Shown here piece after piece: positions 11,401 to 23,400 of a stretch of DNA of 64,000 bases. This DNA comes from Eublepharis macularius (lineage: Eukaryota; Chordata; Lepidosauria; Squamata; Eublepharidae). Each line of letters starts with the position of its first letter. Within the stretch, counting starts at the first letter, position 1. Position numbers and translations under genes: made by a program. The notes under the pieces were generated by a model. The model saw nothing but the letters and a program-made list of their open reading frames with translations, ran no database searches and was not told the DNA's origin. The DNA lies in contig NC_072792.1 in the NCBI RefSeq assembly GCF_028583425.1, positions 155,192,676 to 155,256,675 of the forward strand, read 5' to 3'.

Positions 11401-14400
11401 GTTCACAAAGTCTGCTTTCAGAGTTTTTAGGTGTGAATTGCCACTACAGATTTAGTTACCAGTTGGACCTAATGCGTCAGTAGAACCAAGAAAGACAACT
11501 AAACACATTTCCAGGAAAGATGGGTTTAAGAAAAGTGTGGTTTGTTGGAAACAGATTAATCTTTTCTTGTAATTTTTGAAACATCCTTCAGACACAGATT
11601 CAAGGCATTAGGATATAAAAGTAATCTGATTTTTTCTTGCGCTATGAAATTCTTTAGGATGGAATTCATTGGAATAGTTCAGTAAAACAATTATTGCTAA
11701 TTGGTAAATAATCGGTATTGTTACTGCATTGAATGCTAGCAATATAACTTTCTTAGGAGCAGTTCAATAGTAGCGCACTGTTTATTTGGTCTTAATAATG
11801 GGATAATAACTTGGGTTCCATTACCTGGACACAACCACTTCTCTTAGCTGAGCATGAAACCTTCCTCTGAAAGAAAGTTCTTTGTGTCAGAGAAGGGAGC
11901 TGCACTTAGCTGAGCAGAGTGGTAGGATCTGACCCAATTACTTCTTTATTTTTAAAACAGCTTTCCTCTTCCTGTTTTAAAAAAAATTAACAGTACCAGA
12001 ACGCTGCCCATTTCAGCACAAAATGTACTGGTATATTAAAAAGGTGGTTGTTTCAAGATTGAATAGGGCTTGTAAAGTGGCTGTAGTTACACTTGGGAAC
12101 AACCATTTAATGTACAATTCATCTTTTTAAACATTTTTTTGAGCAACAGGAGAGCTCCAACTACTGACTTGTGCTCCAGTTTATTCCCCAAAAAGCTAAC
12201 CTGCAGGATACCTAGGGGTCATATTGTCCTACATGTTTATCATGTACATGAAGCCCTTAGGAGAAGTTTTCATCTCACACTGATGGGTAGAGATGGGCAC
12301 GAAATGAAACCATGGAACAAAATTCCATACGGAATGGCTGGTTCATTTGCACTGAATCACGTGTTCCGTGGGAACACGTGTTTACGGAACAAACAAATTT
12401 TTGCAGCCGTTCTGTGGCCGGGTTCGGAGTTTCACAGACCCTGTGCCCAGGGTGGATTTGATTTAAATTAAACTGATTTAAATCACTATTTAAATCACGA
12501 TTTAAATCACTAGTCATTAAGGCTTGATTTAAATCATAGTTTTCTACATAAAGACTAATTCTTGCTGGTATAACTTTAATATGCAAGTAGATGCCTGCCT
12601 TACCGATAGGTAAAGGAACTTCATTAAAGTATTCCCAAACTGGGTCTCTTTTACGGCCTGCTGCCATTATAGGTTTTTTCCTCCAAGGAAAGAATGTGAT
12701 AAACCTCAGGTCATACACACAAAAGATCCAAAGACTTGTGCAGTATTGTGCTCAAAAAGTTTCACTTTCATTTTGTACTGCTTGCCCCTCCCTCCTCACA
12801 CTTAGTTTCTTCTTGTGCCGATCTATTTCACTCCAAACAATCAGAAAAATATTGTTTCTATTCACTGAACTTCTTGAAACTTAGCACTGAAGGGGTTGAT
12901 TCTGTATTCATAGGTTTGTAGAACAATAGGATTACGGTCTTTTTCTCAACTCTGTTCATGTTATAACATTTTTGCTGTGAAGAAGAGGCATGTGATCTCT
13001 GCTGAGCTGACACAAATTCAGTTTTGAGAACTGCAAAACCAAGCATCTGTGATAATATCTTGTAGGCAGAGAAACTGCCCAATAATCTTACAAAAACCTC
13101 TGGAAGAGCATGACATTGTGAATGGATTAATGGAATTTATTTACCAAAAAAATTAAACATATACAGCCTTATTCTACATAATTAAAAACTAATCTTTATT
13201 TCATGATGGAATAACCTTTGGATGGTAATATATTTTCCTCAAAAAGCATTTTATTTATAAAAAATCTGATTTAAATAAAAAAAATCCGATTTAAATTAAA
13301 AAAAATCCGATTTTTTTTTAAAAAAATCATTGATTTTTATCCACTCTGCCTGTGCCAGTTTCAGCCCATCGGCTGAACCCAGCACGGGGTCTGTGAAACT
13401 GACAGCCCCTGCGCAGGAGAAAGGGGCTGTCAGTTTCACAGACCCTGTGCAGGGTTCAGCCAATGGGCTGAAACCGGCACGGGGGTCTGTGAAAGTGGCA
13501 TCCCGTTTCTCCTGCTGCCCGGGCTGTCTTACAGACCCACAGCGTGGGGTCTGTGAAACGGACAGCCCGGACAGCAGGAGAAATGGGCTGTCATTTCACA
13601 GACCCCCTTGCTGGAACTGCTCTGGCAGTGGAAGAAAGAGGCTGTCATTTCACAGACCCCGCGCCAGTTCCAGCACATGGTCTGCGAAACTGGCAGCCCG
13701 TTTCTCCTGCTGCCCAGGCTGTCAGTTTCACAGACCCCGTGCTGGAAACGGCACGGGGTCTCTGAAACTGAAAGCCTCTTTCTCCTGCTGCCCAGGCTGT
13801 CAGTTTGTCAGTTTCACAGACCCCACGCTGGAACAGTCCGGGGTCTGTAAAACTGACAGCCCCGGCAGCAGAAGAAAAGGGCTCTGTTTCAAACGCCCCA
13901 TACTGTTTTCAGCAGCCGGTGCAGGGTGATTGAAATGCCACAGAACAACGAACCATGAACTAGGAAAAGGTCGGAAGTTCGTGGTTCGATGTTCCGTGGA
14001 ATGCTACGAATCGTGAATCATGTGGTTCGTTGTTGTTTTTTCGTTCCGTGCCCATCTCTACTGATGGGTCGTGTTGGTTTCTGAACATGTGCCTGGAGAA
14101 AATAATGGACTGGAGGAGAGCTAACAGTCAAGATAAAAGAGAATTTGATGAGCTGTCTGATACAGCTTTATGAAGGCTCAGATTCACTGTTTTGTAATAT
14201 TTATGGATCGAGCTTTGTATGCCTAGTGATTATATGAAATGCCTTACTAACTTCTTAATACTAATTTTAGTTTGTACATTTTGGACCATACACTAAATTA
14301 TGGCTCTAGAGACCATAGAATTGTTGAGAGAGCGCAGAAGAAGGTAGATGTGAGCATGCTCCATGTTCTTAATCACCAAGTGCTGTTTTGTTAATCCGAT

Positions 14401-17400
14401 TTCAAGATAGGCTGAAACATCATTATTTAGCATTCAGTGTCCACTACCCTCCAGTTTTAATTAAGGAGATCTGAGATCTGCCATGTGCACAACATAATTG
14501 TTTAATGTTTGGCTGTCATATGTTGTGGTAACTATGGAAATAATTGATTTTTTTCCAGCAACCCCTTTTTGTTGGTGTGTTAGGAATACAGTACGATAAC
14601 AGAGAGAACTATGGAGAGAAAACATGTGTTTTGAGCACATGATGAGTTCATGAAGAACTAATTCTCTGTACAAGCCTCAAATCTTATGCATTAAATTATT
14701 CCACTGTCATCCAAAAATTGCTTCTGAAAGTACCAAATGAAATACAATATCCAGTGGGGGGGGTTTGCCGGGGGGGGGCACTCAGATGGTTAAGAGATAA
14801 TAATGTTTTGTCTTCCAGTATCCTAGTAGCTTAGACTATTTTGCAGAAATCAGTTATCCAATCATGTTAAATTAACCATCCCTAACCCAATGCAACAGTT
14901 CATACAATGCCACCAAGTAATTTTTTACACTATAAAGCTAAATAAAATGAAAATGTTTGGCTTTATCTGTAAGGGCAGTGGGTCTATGCCAGAGTCTTTC
15001 CTGGTAGCCTCTTATTTTATATAACTTGAGGCTGTCGCTGACTTAGGACATTACATTTTTCATCCCTTAAGTGATATATTCCCTAAGGTATTTTGTTGAC
15101 TATCCATCACTCTTCCTCCCCCTTAAGTTTCCTCATAACATCTGATCATGTTTTATTAGACTTTTGGTTAAAGCTTCAAGCAAAATACCTGTTACAAGTG
15201 ACTGACTTACATAAAGATGAACTGATGAATTACAATTAAATATATTTGCATTGTACCAACACTTCAAGATAGGTGCTTTTAAAACTTACAGCTTAATAAA
15301 TAAGAGAGCCAGTGTGGTGTTGTGACGAGAGTGAAGGACTAGGATCTGAGCAACCCAGGTTTTATACCTTGCTCTGCCATGGAAGCTTGCTGGGTGACCT
15401 TGGGCTAATCACATACTCTCAGCCTAACCTACCTCACAGGATTGTTGTAAGGACAAAATGGAAGAGAGAAAAATGATGTAAGCTGTCTTGGGTCCCCACT
15501 GAAGAGAAAAGCAGGATATAAATGAAGTAAAATAAAAAATAAAATAAAAATAAAAACTGTTGCAAAATGTTAGAAGAAAAGACCATCTCCATTTTTTTTC
15601 TTTTTTATAATGTCAGACAAATTAACAGGTTAAATTTGTCTTCCAATTGAGTTGATTAAATATTTAGTTGATTAATATAACAAAAGTTAGGCGTACTAGA
15701 GAATAGTTTCAGGTGGGTAGCTGTGTGGTTTTGCAGCTGGACAGCAGCATTTGAGTCTGTTGGCTCCTTAGAGACCAGCAAGATTTTCAGAGTGTAACTT
15801 TTCAAGAGTCAGAGCTCTGAAGAAGGGACCTCTGACTCCGAAAAACTTATTCTGAAAATCTAGTTGGTCTCTAAGGTGCCACTGGTCTCCGTTGGTTATG
15901 CACCTGTTAAAAGCTATACATGCACCCTAGGCTTTTAGACCTTTGTTAGTTTGTACTGTCACCACCACTAAGCTACTTTCTCCCTTAATTGGTCAGATAT
16001 ACTTCAGCATCTGTCTTGAGAAAAAATAATTGACAGACTCTCTCAGAAATAAATAACAAATCTTTTAAAAAAGATTTTATCTGACATACACAAAACAAAC
16101 TAGCAAGGAAATTTTATAATTGAAAAATACAAAATAGAGAGAATAACAATAAAAGCACAGTTTTCTTTCTACCTCTTTAGATGACTCCCTCCTGCAAATG
16201 GATCACCTTTTCCACAGCAGGCCAATGGAAGAAAGCATGGCAAAGGAGTGACAAAGGCTTGTTCTTTTTAAGAGCATATTTCAGGGAATCTCTCAGAAGC
16301 AGGGAGTTTCTCTGGGCCCAGCTAGAAAGTAGGGTGCTCATTTGAATGTCTCACCAAAGGAGAATTTGTCTAATAAACTATTTTCCCAGGAACATGGAGA
16401 TCTTTGCCCTCAGGATCTCTACTGTGGTGAGCAAAGAAAGCAGGTGGGGTGCAGAGCAAATTAATGTGTAATTGATCAGAGGAAATTCTCCACAGATTCT
16501 CCTCCTGGGTTGACTTTTGCTAGGGCACTATGACTGAAGGACCAGCATGACAATGGTACATTGCTCTCAGTTCCATTTTAAAGATGCTCTTCCCAGTATA
16601 ATAACTTGCGGTTCAGTTGAAGACAGCACTTAGCACATTTTCTTTCCAAAACACAGGGTTGTACCAAAGAATGGCTTATGTAGGAATACTGCTGTGATTC
16701 CACAGATTCAGTGCATTCAAGAGGGTGAACTGAAACCACAGTCTGGTATCCAGTTTTACATTGTCTAGTGTGCTGGATATTCTTGCTGGAACATTTGATA
16801 AAATATAATTTTATGGTATTACTCCAAAAAAAAGTGGTGTTATGAGCCATCAAACCTCAAAAATGCACTTTTCCCAAAAGGTTTCCACAATTTTGGCCAC
16901 TAGTGTAGTTGGTCTTTAAGGTGCTATTGGACCCAAATCTTGCTCAGTGTATTAATGACTCTCAACACCAAAGCCTTGAATGATTTCTCCCAAGGGGTTT
17001 AATTAAACAGTATGAGGGGATAAAACTGATAAGTACCACACTGGTGGCAAATCTTTTGAGTCCAATTGGCTATTTGAGAGCTGTGATGTTCTCAAAGCAA
17101 ATTCCTTTGTCTTAAAGGTAATTGCCAGGAGGAAAGACTTCCTTGCCATGGTCAACTTTGTGAGTGCTTGTATGGAACATGTGGGAGACTTTGGTCATGG
17201 TGAGACGGTTCTCTATTGAAGGCACAAGAGGTAATGTCATCTCCGCTTTGGTAACATGGGGGTCAGATTGCAGTGGTCATCCTCTGGAGACTTAATGGAT
17301 CCAGTTGGTTTCCAGAATGCTGTTGTGGATTTGGAGAACCTCATTGTTTACTCTACTAAGGTCCTGGTTGGATCTTGGATTATAAAAATAATTAATGGTA

Positions 17401-20400
17401 GTTTCCCCTTGTTGTTCTGCTATGTATTAGAATCTCTGCTATTTGGTTTACTGAGCAAGTGATGGAGCTTAGGAGTGGGGACAGCTTGAGAATTGTTGGG
17501 GGAAATTTGTGTGAGAGACAAAGCATGACCTAGAGCTTAATTTGAAAGCCTATGAGGTGCACTTACAGTGGCAAAGAAGACTTTTTTCTCTGCTGCCTTT
17601 ACATCTGTTGAATCTCATCCAAAGCTGCACTTAACTGAATACTGGAGTCTGTAGTGAAAGCAGCTGATTAAGAAATAAACTCATCTCCCGCCACTGAATG
17701 GTGTAAAGTTAACATCTAAACAAGAATTGACAAAAAGAAACATGTACTTGTATGCCATACAGCAAAATGTAGTCTGATGTAAAATGATAAGTAACTGTTG
17801 TACTTCTACTGACGCTTACTGAGAGATATTGCTGAAAATACTAGATGGCACAATGAATTTTCTCGATGCTGTGGCAACCTGGCACCTGGGATTTTCATGT
17901 CTTGATTGTTGATACAGTGCTAAGAGGAAATTGAAGTCCCTCTTGCCCAAGTAATAAATAGACCTTCAGCAAAGAATATACTTTTACTAAAGAAGTCTTA
18001 TTTTTCAAAAGAATAAGCCAGTGAAATCTTTTCTGAGAAAAGATTGACTGAATGGTGGCGAAGCAGCTTCAGGTTGTCTTGAATCTGCCTTGAAATAGTT
18101 TCAATCTGGCTTTAGAGCTAGCTTTGGTACAGAGCTAGCATTAGTTGTTCTGGTGTATGATTTCCAGTTGGATGCAGAGAATGCTTCATTACGGAGTCCA
18201 TTGGATCTTTCTGCAGTTTTTGAGACAGCAGACTACCTTGTTTTGCTGAACTGTTTAGAATAAGTATGAAGGATACAGTTCTCCAGTAATTTCCGTCATT
18301 CTTTTTTGGTTCGTCTCAACGTATCGGAGAGACCAAATTATTTTCTTGGGGGTTGAAATATAGGATGCCCCAGGTTTCTGTTATTTTTCCTATGTTGCTA
18401 AATGTTCATCAGATCACTTAATGATAGTCTGTAGTTGTCATGGGAATGGTTGAGAGACCATGCAGAGTCCCTGTTGAGGAGCCACCCCTTCTCCCACTTC
18501 CTCCAGCCCTGGAGCAGTCAAGGGACTGGGCTGGTTGATACTACTCTAGTTCAAGAGCTTGAACCCCAGGAAGCTCCCCAGGCAGCTCCCTCTTCACTCA
18601 GGTCATGCCCAGCTGTAAGGCCAAGTATAAGGCATGAAGGACCCCAGCAGGGTGAATAGAAAAAACTAAATGATTAACCAACTTCTGTAACAATTGACTT
18701 AAAAAGAAAAGTTATGAGAATGGAGACATAATACAGGGTAAGTTGGAAATACACAAGGACAATCTCCCACAGAATGATGCCAGCTGGAAAACAACAAAGT
18801 TCCCTAACACTGACGGAACACCTGCCCCCCTTTATGCCAGTTCATCCCTACTTTGGCATGTTGTCTACCCCTGACTGCAGTCTCACTGCAACCCAGCTTC
18901 AGGGAGTGAAAAAATACTTTCCTGTTCCGGATCTTTCAGTCTGTCTTGACTGCATTCTCAACAGCAATTGGCTCCCATTTTCCCCTCCATCTTCTCTGGT
19001 CTGCTCCTAAGATTTGGAGAATGCCTGGGAAATGTGTGCCTGTAGGCAAATTTGCAGCAAGGTCCATTGGTGAGGGCAAGGCTGTCTTTGAAGCCTACAA
19101 GTTATTCTACTCCTCAGCCTTGGGTCTAGGAAAGAGAAGGTAGTGTATGTCATAGGGACTCAGATTCATGACAGTTGCTTTGGAGTTGGCTGTCATCATA
19201 AATACTCTGATGATACCCAGCTCTGTATTAATTGACCTCCCAGAAGCAACTCTCTCCATTCTAGGCAGTTGCTTGGGTGTCATAGTCAGGTGGCTAAGAA
19301 GAAATAAACTGAAGCTGAATCCAGACAAAGAGGTAACGTTGGTAAAAAAAAGACTGATAGTTTGGAGGAAGCTGCTCTGCAGTCTTCAGATGGAATAGCT
19401 CTGTTCTTAGTGGCTTGTATGAAGAACTATGGGGTGCTTTTAGACCAGGCACTGTTGAGGCATAGCCAGAACAATGCTGTTACTAAAAGTGCCTTCCTTC
19501 AACTATGTCTGGCTCTGAGTATATAAGCTCCCCTTCTGATATTAACTATCTGGTGACACTGATCCCATGCTACTGTAACCCAGAGGATGGCTTACTACAC
19601 TGTACTTTACATGGGGCTGCCCTTGGAAACAACCTGGTGATTGGTTCAGATACAGTTCAGTTTTATACGCTACATTATAAATTATGCATTTTATGTAGTT
19701 AAAGCACAAATAAAGTTGAGGTACTTCAGTTTTTCCACAAAATTTTGGTAGTTTTTTTTCCAGGAAGTTTTTTTTAATGGCTTCTGAATTTCCAGTCACA
19801 GATGGCACAACAACATTACTATTTTTTATATTGGTGATCAAGGTTCTGAACTGGCATGGGAACATTTGTATCACTAGCCTTATTTTTTAATGTCTTTATT
19901 TGATTTGGAGCAAGCTGCTTTGACCAATCTGCCTGCTTACTCAAACTGTGGTTATAGAATAGCTCTTAGCAAATGCTTGTAAATGCTGGACTTTATTTCT
20001 TTTTTTTCCAGGGCGCTAATGCCTCAGCTTTGGAGAAAGAGATTGGTCCAGAACAGTTTCCAGTCAATGAGCACTATTTTGGCTTAGTAAATGTAAGTTG
20101 TAAGTTATATATTATGCCTGCATTTAAATATTACGGGGAAGGGATTGGGCTGAATAGTTTATAGGAGAGAATTTGTTGAAATATTGCTTGCATGTGCCTA
20201 TAGCTTTTCTGGTCCAGACATGAGGAAAAGTATAGTTACAGTCCTCAATTAAATATACTTTATGTTTAAACTAGTATGCACACTGTCAAGTTACCTAGCA
20301 TTAAGGCACCAAAGTGCTTTCCAAACTCTGTTCCAGGGAACCCTGGGGTTCATCTGGAATTCAGCAGGGTCCTCAGAACACCAGTAATGGCAGGCTAGCT

Positions 20401-23400
20401 TTCCTGAAATATAGCTTGCCCATCTCAGTCTTCCCCTGCAATGAGCAACCACAGATGAGTGCTGGATATTTTTTAATCAAAAAGAGTCCAGTAGCACCTT
20501 TAAGACTAACCAATTTTATTTTATCTTAAAGGTGCTACTGGACTCTTTTTGATTTTGCTACTACAAACTAACACGGCTAACTCCTCTGGATATTTTTTAA
20601 GACATACTTGATGTTTATGTGAGACAATTGTGAGGCTGCATGACCGGCATGGAATTGATCACATTTTTATTCTGCCCTTCCAACATGCCCTTTCTTCCTT
20701 TTATTTACATGCAAACCATCATGAAGTTTGTTTGGGCTGAGAATGGCTGGGCTGAGGTCCCCCAGTGAGCTTTATAGCAGTGTGGGATTGTAAGCTTGTG
20801 TTTCCCATCCTATTCTCATATTCTAAACCACTTTTCCCCCACTTCCTTCAGTGTAAACTTTAGAGCATTCCTAGAGTTTTGTTACAATGTCCTGGGTTTT
20901 TGTGCTCATCTGCCAATGTGGGAAAGATTTCATGGTAGTATAAAATGTTGGAAAATCTCTGCTCTGCAGTTCAGCAACAACTAAAAGTAGAGTGACTATT
21001 TTTTAGCTGGAATGACTGTGGTTTGTTCTCTTGATGGCACTTGTGGCTTTAACAAAAGAGGCATTAAATCAATTGAAGTCCTAGCAAATGCATTGGTGTA
21101 GTTCACTGGAAACTAGATAGATTTTTAAATGCTTCGGGTGTTTATAGCTTAAGAAACTGATATTGAAATCCTGAGCAGAGTTACTCCAGTTTAAGCCCAT
21201 TGAAATGAATGGGCTCTGCTTAGGATTTCACTGTTGAATAATGTTTTTGCCAAATATATTACTTCTGTATTCTTGGAATGATGTAAATGCGGTGTTTCAG
21301 CTCTCTTAAACATACTTAAGGTAATGGGTTTGTATGTTGAAAATCTCTTCCCCAGCAAGAATTTCCCATGTCAGCCTTAACCATAGGTTCAGGTTTACTT
21401 CTAACAAGCACCTGACCTAATCACAGGTCACATCTAAACCAGGATTGAATTTAGCCTTAGAAACCCTGCTTAAATGGGAACTTTGTTAGTATTAACCATG
21501 GTGAGCATTTATGTAGGTGAAGTATCATAGTGACATCTGACAGAGGAGCAAAGGGTTGCTGTCAAGGGTCGTCCCCCTCCTGCCCACCGTTCTAAGTGCT
21601 GATCACAGCCGCTCAGACTCCTAGGCGGGTGGACTACCCTTGTTGCTTGAGACTCAACAGTCTCTGGGTTCTTTTCTCTGGGGAATTTCGCACACAGTTG
21701 GTCAGATACTCAAGACACAAGACTTGTATATATTAGTTGGCTTATTAACTTAGAAGAGTGTATGCAAGGTGCAGCAACCACTCTATTAAGGCACAAGCAA
21801 ATGGCATTAAAATAACAAACAGCTTGTCTAATCCTTACTAAGGCTTAACTGACTAAAAACATAAGCTTGCTAACTTGCATTTCTCTGAAGAGGCTTGTGG
21901 CTCATACAAACAAAGTCCATAAACCATGCCAGGCAGGTACATGCATCTCAGGCCTGACATGGAGCAAAGTCTCTCACGTGCTGATAGACTAAGGTAGCAT
22001 AAGATGATCCAACCAAGTCCCAGTGAGAGTGTGAAGCGTGGTGGTTGGAGCAGATAGGAGCCATCTTTTCTATGATTGTCAGCCAATCAAAGGCACACTT
22101 GCAATCAGCGTTACTAGCCTGAGAACTGAGAAGGAGTACATGTGGAGCCAAGACTCCCTCGTCTCTCAAGGACACCTTCCCTAGGCAACAGCTCACAGGT
22201 GCAAATAATTAACTGAGATGCACATTCCACTCCCAGGGTGTCAGGCCAAAACTGGGCCTGTAAGAACTTAGGAGCCTGAACCAATGTAGGCAAATGGGCT
22301 TACTGTGGCTCTGCTAGACTGCTGCACTAAAGAGATCAGCAGCATTATATCTTCAGTGGACCTTTGTGTTATGTATTACAAACTGGAATATTCAGTGGAA
22401 GTAGTATGATATGATAAAGCGTTTTTCTGGTGTGTTTTCAAAAATAATGATGATGGTTTTGCTGATGCATAGTTATGCATCATGGAAAGAAACCCAATGG
22501 TTACCGGATGCTTCTAAATATAAAAAGTGTACAACAAAGAAGCCAGATGGCAGTAAATATGTGCCTGTACTGCTGTTTAATCTGCCACTAGTTGATGGGT
22601 AAGTTACACTTCAGTACTTCAAAAAATCAATAATAAATGTCTTTCAGCAAATTTCCTTTTGTGTTGTGCCAGTTGCTTAGTGGACAACATTTTCTTTTCA
22701 ATCTGAGCTAATAGACCATTTCCTTATGTTCTAGTTTGGAAATACTTGCTACTGCAATTCAGTTCTTCAGGCACTCTATTTCTGTCGTCCCTTTCGAGAG
22801 AAAGTCTTGGCGTACAAGAGTCAGCCTAGGAAGAAAGAGAATCTACTTACCTGCTTAGCTGATCTCTTTCATAGCATAGCCACTCAGAAGAAAAAAGTTG
22901 GAGTGATACCTCCCAAAAAGTTCATCACAAGATTGCGGAAAGAGAATGGTAATGCTTTATTTTGCTATTTATTCTAATTAAATATTTGCATCTCTTAGTT
23001 TTACATGCTCAGAAGGGTTATACATGCATGTCTTCCCCTTCCCCTTTGTTCAGAAAAAGGGGTTCTTGGTAGTGTTGATGATTTTCACCTACCAGCTCTT
23101 AATCAGCAGTTAATTCTGTCTGTCAGTATGCCATCCCTGTTTGTCATAAATGAAAATAATTTCTTGATTTTTTTCTAATGGCTTAGATTTGTTTTATCAT
23201 AGGAAGGGCCTTTATCTGAATGATGATCTGGTCTGGAAGGTGAGGTAATGGTGTTTATGTTAAATATTTTTAACTAGGCGCTCGGTTTCCTTGCCCACCC
23301 CATAGCTCACTACAATTGCAATATTATTTTATAAAAGCCGTGCCCCTGTGCATTCTGCAGGCTAATGCCACAAGCGGCATCTGGCCATATTTTTCTCCTA

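Larger units (their letters stand above)
12288..14060. mobile_element. Non-autonomous hAT-type element, TAGAGATGGGCACG family
   Basis: Terminal inverted repeats TAGAGATGGGCACGAA and the complementary TTCCGTGCCCATCTCTA are flanked by an exact 8-bp target duplication CTGATGGG (12280-12287 and 14061-14068), the hAT signature. The interior from 13357 to 13930 is a set of alternating inverted copies of a module containing CTGTCAGTTTCACAGACCCC. No transposase is present; the ORFs across the array are by-products of the repeats. Another hAT element is nested at 12448-13348. The same family recurs at 51699-52410. Confidence 0.85.

Noticed and set aside
13330..13929. 199-codon open frame with repeated SFTDP-like peptides
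   Set aside because: It runs across alternating inverted repeat modules inside a hAT element; open frames occur on several phases because of the module, and there is no homology or promoter context.
21558..22241. Complete retroviral element
   Set aside because: Only a possible LTR-like segment is seen, with no gag, pol or second LTR in the surrounding intron.
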